From Massilia aquatica (GTDB lineage: Bacteria > Pseudomonadota > Gammaproteobacteria > Burkholderiales > Burkholderiaceae_D), in contig NZ_VVIW01000021.1 of NCBI RefSeq assembly GCF_011682045.1, positions 1 to 64,000 on the forward strand: a DNA stretch of 64,000 nt. Reading direction: 5' to 3'. The position numbers and the translations under genes are program-made. The notes under the pieces are model-generated. The model was not told where the DNA came from and searched no databases. It saw only the letters and a program-made list of their open reading frames with translations. Below are positions 24,884 through 33,225 of the stretch, in pieces. Every line of letters begins with the position of its first letter. Within the stretch, counting starts at the first letter, position 1.

Positions 24884-25924
24884 TCAGGTCTGGCGGGCGA
24901 TCAGGGTGGTCGGCAGCATTTCGGACTCGACCTGCTCGCCATTGATCAGCGCCAGCATTTTTTTGGCGAGCAGCACGCCGCCATCGCGCAGGTACTGATG
25001 CACGCTGGTCAGCGGCGGCACGAAACTGGCCGCGCCGGGCGTGTCGTCGTAGCCGATGACCGAGACATCGTCGGGCACGCGCAGTTGGTGCTCGGTGAGC
25101 GCGCGGATCGCGCCCATGGCCAGCAGGTCGCTTGCGGCAAACACGCCGTCAACAGCGTGCCCCTTTTTCTTGAGCAGCGCGCTCATGCTGTCGAAGCCCG
25201 ATTCGAACGTGAAGGCCTTGGGACGGATGATGTGCACCGTACCCTGCCCGCCCAGCGCGTCGATGAAGCCGGCGCAGCGTTCCTGGACTTCGGCGTGGTC
25301 GACATCGCCCAAAAACACCAGCTTGCGCCGGCCCTGCGCCAGAAAGCGTTCGGCCACACTGGCGCCGCCGCGGCGGTTGTCGCTGCCGACCACGATGGTG
25401 GTGGCGCCGGCGTCAAGCGCGCCCCACACCACCAGCGGCAGGTTGGCCTTTTGCAAGAAGCGCACCGCTTCGCCGTGCGAGCCCTGGCCGAGCAGAATCA
25501 GGCCGTCGGCGCCCTGCACCGGGGCGGTGTCCATCAACTGCTTGGAGGTGAGCACCACGCTGTAGCCGGCCGTGGTCAGTTCCTGGGTGATGCCGCCCAA
25601 TAGTTCAAGCGGATACGGGTCGGACATGGGGCGCCCCTTCACAGGCGTCATTTCGACCACCACCGCGACCGAGTAGCTGCGCCGCATGCGCAGGTTGCGC
25701 GCGCTGATGTTAAGGCGGTAGCCCTGCTCGTCGGCGAGGCGGCGGATTTTTTCGCGCGTCTTTTCCGTGACCAGCGGGCTGTCGCGCAAGGCGCGCGAGA
25801 CGGTGATCGTGGAGACGCCCGCCAGGCTGGCGAGGTCTTCCATCGTCAGGGAGGCGTCGTTCTTGCGCGGCGCGATCGTGCTCGCCGGCGCGGCAGTCTT
25901 TTTTGCAGCCTTGTTTGCGGCCAT
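24884..25924 (-). CDS. LacI-family transcriptional repressor (sugar locus, repressor 2)
   Basis: A 346-aa regulator. A basic, Ala/Lys-rich N-terminal tail of about 25 residues precedes the helix-turn-helix TMEDLASLAGVSTITVSRALRDSPLVTEKTREKI and hinge GYRLNISARNLRMRRS. The effector domain follows (PMSDPYPLELLGGITQELTTAGY, SVIGYDDTPGAASFVPPLTSVHQ). Start taken at the ATG 25924; a TTG four codons upstream is possible. It is divergent from the TonB-dependent receptor gene and directly upstream of the GH65 operon, so it is the natural candidate for the palindromes at 24807-24850 and 26000-26038. Confidence 0.9.
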   Translation of the reverse strand: MAANKAAKKTAAPASTIAPRKNDASLTMEDLASLAGVSTITVSRALRDSPLVTEKTREKIRRLADEQGYRLNISARNLRMRRSYSVAVVVEMTPVKGRPMSDPYPLELLGGITQELTTAGYSVVLTSKQLMDTAPVQGADGLILLGQGSHGEAVRFLQKANLPLVVWGALDAGATTIVVGSDNRRGGASVAERFLAQGRRKLVFLGDVDHAEVQERCAGFIDALGGQGTVHIIRPKAFTFESGFDSMSALLKKKGHAVDGVFAASDLLAMGAIRALTEHQLRVPDDVSVIGYDDTPGAASFVPPLTSVHQYLRDGGVLLAKKMLALINGEQVESEMLPTTLIARQT

Positions 25925-25999
25925 GGAAACGCTCAATTTTGGTAGGAAAACAACGACACCGCCGCATTATGACAGGTTTACGCCTCTCTAAAGGCCAAA

Positions 26000-26038
26000 T
26001 GACATCGATAACATTTCGATTGACATCGATAACATTTC
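26000..26038. promoter_or_regulatory. Tandem operator-like repeats upstream of the TonB-dependent receptor
   Basis: TGACATCGATAACATTTC occurs twice as a direct repeat (26000-26017 and 26021-26038), period 21 bp or two helical turns. Each copy holds an imperfect palindrome around ATCGAT. They lie between the divergent lacI and receptor genes, about 170-210 bp before the receptor start. This half-site type differs from the CAAACCGGTTTG operators. Confidence 0.55.
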
Positions 26039-26207
26039 TTGTTTCAATGATTCGTCTTTTCTTGCCATCATAATAAATTGCAGACCGGCCCGCTGCGCGG
26101 CGCGGCAGGATCAGACAGGGGACACGCATGCGGTGAGCGCCGTTCGAGCACGGCGACGCCAGTCCAGGAGACGGATTTCAACAAGACACATAAAAGCGAG
26201 CATAACA

Positions 26208-28658
26208 ATGAACAGTCACAAGCACTTCCTGCTTTCCTCAGTCACGCTGGCCGTACTGACCCTGATGAACCAAGCCCAGGCGTCGGGCCAGGCCGCCGCC
26301 CCGGCGACGGCGGACGCGGCGGCCGCCCAAGCGGTGGCGTCCGAAATCCAGCAGGTGGTGGTGACCGGCACCGCCTCGGCACGCGGCACGCGCAAGATCG
26401 ACACCAGTTTTTCGATCACCACGGCAACCGAGGAGCAGCTCAAATCGGCCTCGCCCAGCAGCACCGCCGACGTGCTGAAACTGGTCCCGGGCGTGTATGC
26501 GGAGTCGACCGGCGGCCAGTCGGGCGCGAACATCGAGGTGCGCGGATTTCCGTCGGGTAGCGATTCGCCCTTCGTGTCGGTGCAGATGAACGGCAATCCA
26601 CTCTATCCGGTGCCGGTGCTGTCGTTCTTCGAGGGTTCGTCGGCCTTCCGCCTGGACGATACGGTGGCGCGGGTGGAAGTGCTGCGCGGCGGGCCGAGCA
26701 CGATTTACTCGGTCGGCCAGCCGGGCGCGACCATGAACTTCATCCTGAAAAAGGGCGAAGACACGCCGGAAGCGACCCTGCGCTTTACCACCGGCACCGG
26801 CAAGCTGCGCCGGCTCGATGCTTTTGTGGGCGGCAAGATTGCCGACGGCTGGTACGGGACCATCGGCGGCTTCGCGCGCCAGACCCAGGGCGTGCGCGAT
26901 CCGCAATTCAAGGCCGATGACGGCAAGCAGCTGACCGCGTCCGTCACGCGCAAGCTGAACGAGGGCGAAGTGACCGCCTACGTGCGCACCACCAAGGATA
27001 AAAACGCGTTTTACACCGGCGTGCCGCTCATTTCCAGCGACAACGGGCGCACCATCACGGAGTTTCCCGGCTTCGATCCGCTCACCGGCACCCTGATGAG
27101 CAATGAGATGCGCCACTTCACCATCGACGCGGCGCCCGGCAAGACCCTCACGCGCGACCTGGCCGACGGGCGCGGCATGGATGCGACCGTGTTCGGCGCC
27201 GAGTACGAGCAAAAGCTGGGCGGCTGGGATGTGTCGAACAAGGCGAATTACTTCAGTGGCGACCTGAACACCATCTCGATGTTCACCGGGAACAACCCGC
27301 TGACGGCGGCAGCCTACCTGGCCAATGCCAACGCGACCCATAATCCGCTGGCGGCAAGCGGTTCGGGCAGCATCAGTTATGTGAAGGGCGGCGTGGTCGA
27401 TCCCAACGACCAAGTGGTGCAGGCCGGATTATGGTCGGTCGAAAAGAAACTGAGCTCGTTTACGAACGAATTCCGGATCAGCCGCGAGCTACTCAAGAAC
27501 AACACGACGACCGCCGGTGTGTATCTGGCGCGCTACAAGTCGAATGACGAATGGTACCTGGGCAACAGCCACCTGATGACGGCCACCCCGAACGCCAGCC
27601 TGATCAATGTGCAACTGACGAATGGCACGATCGTCTCGCGCAACGGGGTGGACGGGAATGTGTTCTATGCGCCGGTGGCATCGTACAAGGGCAACAATAC
27701 CGCCCTGTTCGTGGCCAATGAATGGAAGGTGAACGAGCAGATCAAGGTGGATGTGGGTGCGCGCCGCGAAAAGCAGAGCTTGAAAGCGACGATCTCGAAC
27801 CTGACCACGATGGATACGGACGCCAATCCGCTGACCGTCTACAACAACGGCACCTCGGTTCCGACCGGCACCAACACCCAGCTCAGCCGCGACGACAGCG
27901 TCAATTCGTTCACGGTGGGCGGGATTGTCAAGTTGTCTAAGGATATGAGCGTGTTTGCGCGCGCCAACACCGGCCACACCTTTATCTACTTCGACGACAT
28001 GCGCAACGCCGGCACCCAGGCGGCCGTCAACGACCGCAAGGGCGTGCCGACGCCGAAAGTGACGCAGTACGAAATCGGCTTCAAGACTGTGGGCACCATG
28101 TACAGCGCCTACATCAACGGGTTTTACACCGACTTTACCGGTATTTCGTTCCAGCAGATCACGACCGATGCGGTGCTCAATTCGGTCAGCGGTTCGCGCG
28201 GGCATGGCGTGGAGTTCGAACTGGCCGTGCGGCCGGTGAAAAACCTGCAGGTAAGCTTGATGGGCAATTATCAGGAATCGAAATACCGCGACAATCCGGC
28301 GATTACCGGCAAGCTGGTGCAGCGCCAGCCGAAGATGCAGTTCCGCCTGTCGCCTAGCTACCGGATTCCGCTGGGCGAGAATTCACTGAAACTGTATGGC
28401 ACCTACGCGCACGTGGGCAGCCGCTGTGCCGACCAGGCCAATCTGTCGTACCTGCCGTCGTATAAAACGGTGGACGCGGGCATCCTGGCATCGGTGGGCA
28501 CGCATTGGGAATTGAGGCTCGCGGGTACGAACCTGGGCAATGAACTGGGGCTGACGGAAGGCAATTCCCGCCTGACCGGGGCGCAGGGCAGCGGTCCGAT
28601 CAATGCACGGCCGATCTTCGGGCGCGCGGTGGAAGCGTCGGTGCTGTACCGCTTCTAA
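26208..28658 (+). CDS. TonB-dependent outer-membrane receptor (alpha-glucoside uptake)
   Basis: An 816-aa outer-membrane transporter. The signal peptide MNSHKHFLLSSVTLAVLTLM...QAQASG is followed by an Ala-rich spacer, a TonB-box-like stretch (EIQQVVVTGTAS), the plug domain (about 60-175: TADVLKLVPGVYAESTGG, VARVEVLRGGPSTIYSVGQPG) and a 22-stranded barrel ending GRAVEASVLYRF with the C-terminal Phe. The start at 26208 is chosen for its signal peptide. It is divergent from lacI 2 and next to the GH65/pgmB/MFS genes, so it probably imports maltose-type or other alpha-glucosides. Substrate is inferred from neighbours. Confidence 0.92.
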   Translation: MNSHKHFLLSSVTLAVLTLMNQAQASGQAAAPATADAAAAQAVASEIQQVVVTGTASARGTRKIDTSFSITTATEEQLKSASPSSTADVLKLVPGVYAESTGGQSGANIEVRGFPSGSDSPFVSVQMNGNPLYPVPVLSFFEGSSAFRLDDTVARVEVLRGGPSTIYSVGQPGATMNFILKKGEDTPEATLRFTTGTGKLRRLDAFVGGKIADGWYGTIGGFARQTQGVRDPQFKADDGKQLTASVTRKLNEGEVTAYVRTTKDKNAFYTGVPLISSDNGRTITEFPGFDPLTGTLMSNEMRHFTIDAAPGKTLTRDLADGRGMDATVFGAEYEQKLGGWDVSNKANYFSGDLNTISMFTGNNPLTAAAYLANANATHNPLAASGSGSISYVKGGVVDPNDQVVQAGLWSVEKKLSSFTNEFRISRELLKNNTTTAGVYLARYKSNDEWYLGNSHLMTATPNASLINVQLTNGTIVSRNGVDGNVFYAPVASYKGNNTALFVANEWKVNEQIKVDVGARREKQSLKATISNLTTMDTDANPLTVYNNGTSVPTGTNTQLSRDDSVNSFTVGGIVKLSKDMSVFARANTGHTFIYFDDMRNAGTQAAVNDRKGVPTPKVTQYEIGFKTVGTMYSAYINGFYTDFTGISFQQITTDAVLNSVSGSRGHGVEFELAVRPVKNLQVSLMGNYQESKYRDNPAITGKLVQRQPKMQFRLSPSYRIPLGENSLKLYGTYAHVGSRCADQANLSYLPSYKTVDAGILASVGTHWELRLAGTNLGNELGLTEGNSRLTGAQGSGPINARPIFGRAVEASVLYRF

Positions 28659-28720
28659 AGCTGATAAAACAGACGGCAGGCGTGGACATCGTGCATGTCC
28701 ACGCCGGGGCCATGATTCAT

Positions 28721-29074
28721 TTACTCAACGACCCACGAATACTTGACCTTGGCCCACGCCAGCGCAGCCTGGCCGTCTTTCGCACCTGGTTCAAACTTGC
28801 AGCGGGCGCCGGCGCGCACCGAAGCACGATCGACGCGCACCGCGCCGCTCGACTCCACCACTTTCGACTGCACGACTTTGCCATCGGTATCGATCAGATA
28901 GGCGACGGTCACGGTGCCGCTTTCGCCATCATCCTGCCACCGCACTGGAAATTCCGGTTTTTCGCAGCCGGCTGCATCGAGACGGGCCGGACGGTCTGCT
29001 GCCATGGCCTGGGTTGCGCTCAGGCACAGCAAGGTTGCGGACAGGACGGTAGCGAAACGGGACGTGGCAAACAT
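28721..29074 (-). CDS. Periplasmic TonB C-terminal-domain-like protein
   Basis: A 117-aa protein with a cleavable signal peptide (MFATSRFATVLSATLLCLSA...AMA). The single domain CEKPEFPVRWQDDGESGTVTVAYLIDTDGKVVQSKVVESSG resembles the TonB C-terminal fold (P-x-YP, GTV.V.F.V..dG.V..v.v..SSG). It lacks the N-terminal anchor and proline-rich arm of true TonB, so it cannot transduce energy alone. The ATG has GGAGG four bases upstream. It is convergent with the TonB-dependent receptor (62 bp between ends). Small stand-alone TonB-domain proteins of this sort are common in Oxalobacteraceae (recollection); their role is not known to me. Confidence 0.75.
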   Translation of the reverse strand: MFATSRFATVLSATLLCLSATQAMAADRPARLDAAGCEKPEFPVRWQDDGESGTVTVAYLIDTDGKVVQSKVVESSGAVRVDRASVRAGARCKFEPGAKDGQAALAWAKVKYSWVVE

Positions 29075-29397
29075 AAAACCTCCAGAGGGGATGATGGATA
29101 AATCCGGCGCTTCTGGCGCTCGAATCGTCTGCTGCGTAGCCAGCTGACAGTTCAAAATATACTGCGCCGCAGCATATTCTCTTAATTTATTATCCCAATG
29201 GCGCTTATGTCAGTTTCGCATAACTTATTGCTCCGCACCAACATATTGCATTCATAAAACGCATAACAGTTATGCAAGATCCATGTTGGTGCATATCGTC
29301 ATGAAAACGCTTTCACACGACCCGATTTATAGCAAAAACCTCTTTTAGTGCGTGCTATTGGCTTGTGGAAATTATGAGACGTGGTTTGTAAATAATT
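29075..29397. other. AT-rich intergenic region between two minus-strand genes
   Basis: About 320 bp, clearly richer in A/T than the surroundings. It contains the nested inverted repeat at 29235-29292. No coding sequence is supported on either strand. Confidence 0.5.
29235..29292. repeat. Nested inverted repeat with palindromic core
   Basis: Outer arms GCACCAACAT (29235-29244) and ATGTTGGTGC (29283-29292) are perfect 10-bp inverted copies. Between them lies GCATAACAGTTATGC (29261-29275), a perfect 15-nt palindrome, flanked by TTGCAT/ATGCAA. It may be a binding site or cruciform; it lacks a T-tract. Confidence 0.55.
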
Positions 29398-30480
29398 TTA
29401 GCCCGGGGTCGGATCGACCCGTTTCCACCACGCCTGGCCGGGTGCCGGGTTGCTCAGGTCTAGCGCCTGCCCCATTTCGGGCGTGGCCAGAGGCACCCCG
29501 CGCGCGCTGGCGAGCGCGGCGATGCGGTCGAACGGTTCGTGCCAGGGGTGCAGGCTGAGGTCGAAGGTGCCGTTATGCACCGGCATCAGCCATTTTCCCT
29601 TGAGGTCGAGGAAAGCTTGCAGGGTCTGTTCCGGCTCCATATGAACGTCGGGCCATTGCTTGTCGTAGGCGCCGGTTTCGAGCATGGCCACGTCGAAGGG
29701 GCCGAATTTGTCGCCGATGGCCTTGAAGCCGGCGAAGTAACCGGTGTCGCCGCTGAAAAACACGCGCACGTCTTTATGCACGAACACCCAGGACGCCCAT
29801 AGGGTCGAGTTGCCGTCGCTCAGGCTGCGTCCGGAGAAATGCTGGGCCGGGGTGGCGATCAGGCGCACGTTGCCGACCTTGCGCTCTTGCCACCAGTCGA
29901 GCTGGGTCACCTTGGCGGCGTCGATGCCCCAGGCAACGAGGCGATCGCCAACGCCGAGCGGGGCAAGAAAGTGCTCGGTCTTGGCGGCCAGCGCCAGCAC
30001 CGCTGCGTGGTCGAGATGGTCGTAATGGTCGTGCGAGAGGATCACGGCCTTGAGCGGGGGCAGCTCCTCGATGCTGATCGGGGGCTGGTGAAAGCGCGCG
30101 GGACCGGCCCACTGCACTGGCGAGGCGCGCTTGGAAAACACCGGATCGGTCAGGTAAAAGGCATTATCGAGCTTGAGCAGCAGGGTCGAATGGCCGAGGC
30201 GGAACAGGGTGTTGTCGGGCGCCGCCAGCAATTGGGCGCGGGTGAGCGCTTGCACCGGAATCGCGCCGCTTGGCACCGTATCCTTGTTCTTGCCCATCAT
30301 AAAAGTCCACGCCAGCCGGGCCAGTTGCGCAGGGCTCTGCTTGAACATGGGAACCGGGTTGCGGAATTTGCCGTCGCTGAACTGGGGCGAAGGATGCTGC
30401 GGCGCGGGGCTGCCGGCGAAGGTGCAAGAGGCCATGAGGAATGTCCCTATTAACAGGAGGCTGAGAAAAAGTCGGTGCAC
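29398..30480 (-). CDS. MBL-fold metallohydrolase lipoprotein (RomA/UlaG-like)
   Basis: A 360-aa protein. The N-terminus MHRLFLSLLLIGTFLMASCTF carries a lipobox (LMASC), so it should be an outer- or inner-membrane lipoprotein. The metallo-beta-lactamase fold is shown by ILSHDHYDHLDH (the HxHxDH site), PAQHFSGRS, VFFSGDTGYFAGF and MPVHNGTFDLSLHPW. NAPE-hydrolysing phospholipase D-like/RomA family members have this order. The substrate is unknown. It is divergent from a TetR regulator 81 bp away, with a palindrome between them, so it is probably the regulator's target. Confidence 0.85.
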   Translation of the reverse strand: MHRLFLSLLLIGTFLMASCTFAGSPAPQHPSPQFSDGKFRNPVPMFKQSPAQLARLAWTFMMGKNKDTVPSGAIPVQALTRAQLLAAPDNTLFRLGHSTLLLKLDNAFYLTDPVFSKRASPVQWAGPARFHQPPISIEELPPLKAVILSHDHYDHLDHAAVLALAAKTEHFLAPLGVGDRLVAWGIDAAKVTQLDWWQERKVGNVRLIATPAQHFSGRSLSDGNSTLWASWVFVHKDVRVFFSGDTGYFAGFKAIGDKFGPFDVAMLETGAYDKQWPDVHMEPEQTLQAFLDLKGKWLMPVHNGTFDLSLHPWHEPFDRIAALASARGVPLATPEMGQALDLSNPAPGQAWWKRVDPTPG

Positions 30481-30503
30481 AGGTGATCCAATCAGAAATG
30501 TAC

Positions 30504-30518
30504 ACTACACAGTGTAGT
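30504..30518. promoter_or_regulatory. Operator palindrome for the divergent TetR regulator
   Basis: ACTACACAGTGTAGT is a perfect 15-nt palindrome midway between the divergent MBL lipoprotein and tetR starts, 23 bp from the first and 43 bp from the second. Its size and place are typical of a TetR autoregulatory operator. Confidence 0.7.
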
Positions 30519-30561
30519 TTCAATTTTTGGAAAAGTAAACTGGCGGGTGTAAAATATTGAA

Positions 30562-31215
30562 ATGAACGCACCGCAAACACCCGCAGCGCAGGCGAACGCG
30601 CCCCGGCGCCTGACCGACCGCAAACGCCTGGCCATCCTGGCCGCCGCCGCCGAGCAATTCCGCAGCCTCGGCTTCGACGCGAGCAGCATGGACAAGATCG
30701 CCGCCAACGCCGGCGTGTCGAAACGCACGGTCTACAACCACTTCCCCAGCAAGGATGAGTTATTCGCCGAGACCCTGGTGCAGTTGTTCGAGCGCAGCGC
30801 CGCCGCCCTGGATCTGGCTTACCGCAGCGACGCCAGCCTGCGCGTGCAGTTGACGGAGTTGATGACCATTAAGGTCCGGGCGATGGCCGACCAGGATTTT
30901 CTCGACCTGGCGCGGGTGGCTATTGCCGAAGGCATGCACGCACCCGAGCGGGCGCGGGCAATCGTGGCGCGCCTGGGCGAGCGCGAGGAAGGCGTGACGC
31001 GCTGGATCCGCGCCGCCCTGGCCGACGGCAAACTGAAAGAATGCGATCCGGTCTTCGCCGCTACCCTGCTACAGGGCCAGGTGAAAGCGATGGCCTTCTG
31101 GCCGCAGGTGACCATGGGCATGCCGCCGCTGGCGCCGGAAGGACAGGCGGCCGTGGTCGATGCCGCCGTCAGCATGTTCCTCAGCTACTTCGCTCAGGCA
31201 AAACACGCCGCGTAG
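30562..31215 (+). CDS. TetR/AcrR-family transcriptional regulator
   Basis: A 217-aa repressor. A proline- and alanine-rich N-terminal tail of about 15 residues precedes the helix-turn-helix: KRLAILAAAAEQFRSLGFDASSMDKIAANAGVSKRTVYNHFPSKDELF (about 20-68). The C-terminal ligand domain (about 80-210) resembles AefR-like/TetR_C types (ARVAIAEGMHAPERARAIVARLGER). It probably represses the divergent MBL lipoprotein gene and itself through the palindrome at 30504-30518. Its 3' end overlaps the convergent BNR-repeat gene by 22 bp. Confidence 0.88.
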   Translation: MNAPQTPAAQANAPRRLTDRKRLAILAAAAEQFRSLGFDASSMDKIAANAGVSKRTVYNHFPSKDELFAETLVQLFERSAAALDLAYRSDASLRVQLTELMTIKVRAMADQDFLDLARVAIAEGMHAPERARAIVARLGEREEGVTRWIRAALADGKLKECDPVFAATLLQGQVKAMAFWPQVTMGMPPLAPEGQAAVVDAAVSMFLSYFAQAKHAA

Positions 31216-32282
31216 ACCGGCGGCATGGTGGTCGAGAGCGTGTGCCAGCTGTCGCCCGCATTGTCCGACATCCACACCCCGCCGCTGGTGGACGCCATCA
31301 GCAAGGTGGCGCCATCGTCGGCCACCGCCAGCCCGTGGCGGTACACCAGGTCGTAGCAATGCTGCTGCGGCAAGCCCGCATTACCCACCTTGAAACTGTT
31401 GCCGCCATCATCGGTGCGGGTCACCGCCATGGCGGCGCCGACCGGAATGCGGCGCTGATCGGCCTCGGCTGGGGCGAACCAGGCGCGGCCGCCATTGGCC
31501 GGATGCGCGGCCACGGCAAAGCCGAAGTTCGACAGCGGCGCTTGCGTGATTTCTTTCCAGTGGTGGCCGTTGTCGCTTGAGCGCCAGATACCGTTATGGT
31601 GCTGGCACCACAGTACGTCGGGATCGCCGGCGCAGCGCACGATGCGGTGCGGATCTTGTACGGCTTCATTTTCGTTGAGTTCGGGCGGCATGTAGTCGGC
31701 GCGCATGCCGGTGGCGCTGATGGTCCAGCTGGCCCCGCCATCTTCGGTGCGCCAGACGCCGCCGCAGGAGACCCCGACCAGCACATGGTCGCTGTTGCGC
31801 GGGTCGACGCAAATGCTGTGAATGCCCGGCACGTCGTAGCCGCCGCCGAACCATTCGGCGCGCTGGGGCACGTCCCACAGCGAACGCAGCAGTTCCCACG
31901 AAGCGCCGCGGTCGCCTGAGCGGAACAAGCCGCCCGGCAGGGTGCCGGCCCACAGCACGCCTGGCTGGTCGGCGCCGCCCGCTTCCAGTGACCAGATCAG
32001 CTTGTTCTTCCACTCGACTTTGTCGGTGCTGTTGTCGGGCTTGAGCGGATAGGCGGGCGCGGCGATTTCAGTCCAGGCCTCGCTGCCGGCTTCCTTGCGG
32101 TGCAGCTTGACGCCGAAGTGGCCCAGGTTCAGCGCCGCGTAAAGGGCGCCGTCGCGCGGATCGGCCAGGGTGATCGAGACCGGCTCGCCCAGGAAATGGC
32201 TGGGGCCGATGTCCCAGCCGCTGCTGCCGCGCTGCAATTCGAACAGGCCCTTGCGGGTGGAAAGATAGGCGCGCGCTTGCAT
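31194..32282 (-). CDS. BNR/sialidase-type beta-propeller protein
   Basis: A 362-aa cytoplasmic-looking protein (no signal peptide) beginning MQARAYLSTRKGLFELQRG. It carries repeated Asp-box motifs: GLFRSGDRGASWELL, GVWRTEDGGASWTIS, GIWRSSDNGHHWKEI, VTRTDDGGNSFKVG and GVWMSDNAGDSWHTL. These form a BNR/VPS10-like propeller. The FRIP and Arg-triad residues of true sialidases are not evident, so catalysis is doubtful. Start ATG has GGAGG six bases upstream. It lies two bases downstream of a MoaD/ThiS-like gene, a pairing I recall from other proteobacteria without known function. Confidence 0.8.
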   Translation of the reverse strand: MQARAYLSTRKGLFELQRGSSGWDIGPSHFLGEPVSITLADPRDGALYAALNLGHFGVKLHRKEAGSEAWTEIAAPAYPLKPDNSTDKVEWKNKLIWSLEAGGADQPGVLWAGTLPGGLFRSGDRGASWELLRSLWDVPQRAEWFGGGYDVPGIHSICVDPRNSDHVLVGVSCGGVWRTEDGGASWTISATGMRADYMPPELNENEAVQDPHRIVRCAGDPDVLWCQHHNGIWRSSDNGHHWKEITQAPLSNFGFAVAAHPANGGRAWFAPAEADQRRIPVGAAMAVTRTDDGGNSFKVGNAGLPQQHCYDLVYRHGLAVADDGATLLMASTSGGVWMSDNAGDSWHTLSTTMPPVYAACFA

Positions 32283-32284
32283 GT

Positions 32285-32554
32285 TCAGCCTCCGGAAAGT
32301 GCTTGAAGAATGTACACAGTACTGTGGGGTGCGAGAGGGTCGTCGAGCAAGATGCGTTCGTCGCTGCGGCGGCCGTCGATGAAGACGCCGACGTTTTCGC
32401 GCAGGTGGTCTTGATCGTCGAGAACGTAGCCGCGCAGCAGGGGATTGACGGCGAAGGCGGAGTCCAGCCCGGCGCGCAGGTTGGCGGCGCTGGTGTCGAC
32501 CTGCGGCACGGCGGTAAACCGGGCAAGCTGCTGGGTGAAAATGAGACGCGCCAT
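32285..32554 (-). CDS. MoaD/ThiS-like ubiquitin-fold protein
   Basis: An 89-aa beta-grasp protein starting MARLIFTQQLARFTAVPQVD. It contains GYVLDDQDHLRENVGVFIDGRR and ends VYILQALSGG. The C-terminal di-glycine is the mark of sulfur-carrier or conjugating MoaD/ThiS proteins. No MoaE, ThiF or MoeB partner is nearby; instead it precedes a BNR propeller gene by two bases, so the pair is surely co-expressed. An upstream ATG three codons earlier (32563) is equally possible. Function unknown; protein modification or sulfur transfer are both open. Confidence 0.75.
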   Translation of the reverse strand: MARLIFTQQLARFTAVPQVDTSAANLRAGLDSAFAVNPLLRGYVLDDQDHLRENVGVFIDGRRSDERILLDDPLAPHSTVYILQALSGG

Positions 32555-32674
32555 GGCATCCAATCACGTGGCTGACGACGATGGGGAATCAAAGCTGCTC
32601 AATTTTATCGCGGATCGGCGTGCTTGTCGCGTGCCGGCCTAGAATGGAAGCGAGTCAACTTTCTGGAGATGGAC

Positions 32675-32986
32675 ATGCCGATCAAACCTCACGAACTTGC
32701 CGCGCTGATGCAAGAAGTCGAGCAGGAAGACCCCATCGATTTCGCCGACCTGCCCTTCGGCGAGGCCGAGCTGCGCGAGCTGGTGGCGGCGCACCTGTGC
32801 GAGATGGCCGCCGCGATGGACAACTTCAGCACCGAAGACCGGCTGATGACCTTGCTGGCGGTGTCGGCCAAGCTGGTGCTGGAAAACCTGGTGCTGCATC
32901 TGCAATTGCTGCGCCAGCATGGCTTGCCGGTGAGCGACAGTGTCGAGGAATTGCTGAGCCGGCTGCGCAAGCAGGATGGAACATGA
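32675..32986 (+). CDS. Small acidic helical protein, function unknown
   Basis: A 103-aa protein, MPIKPHELAALMQEVEQEDP..., rich in Leu and Glu and probably all-helical (ELRELVAAHLCEMAAAMDNF, SAKLVLENLVLHLQLLRQHG). No signal peptide or membrane segment. The start at 32675 has GGAG six bases upstream; another ATG two codons earlier sits too close to that site. Codon use is like the neighbours, which supports a real gene. I do not recognise the family. Confidence 0.65.
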   Translation: MPIKPHELAALMQEVEQEDPIDFADLPFGEAELRELVAAHLCEMAAAMDNFSTEDRLMTLLAVSAKLVLENLVLHLQLLRQHGLPVSDSVEELLSRLRKQDGT

Positions 32987-33225
32987 CGCGCCTTGGTATT
33001 CTGCACAGCGCTGTGTTGTCCTTTGCCTCGTTGCGTATGCCTGTCGCCCCCGCGAAGGCGCTGAGTTCAGCGCCATTCGGGCCATGTCGCCGATGTTAAA
33101 ATCGACCGTTTCCCTTCATGCCGTCGATCGAAGCACTGGCGTTTTTTGCCGCCATGTGCGATGCAGCGCATCAGCCAGGAAGCGGGATATAACATTGCCG
33201 ACGATAACAAAGGGCTGCTGAACCA

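Noticed and set aside
29230-29300. NtrC site or sigma-54 promoter in the GCACCA..TGGTGC repeat
   Set aside because: The half-sites are 38 bp apart rather than about 5, and no GG-N10-GC spacing is present.
31194-32567. Longer version of the BNR protein starting near 32567
   Set aside because: The extra N-terminal sequence is the MoaD-like gene read in another frame; the ATG at 32282 has a clear GGAGG site.
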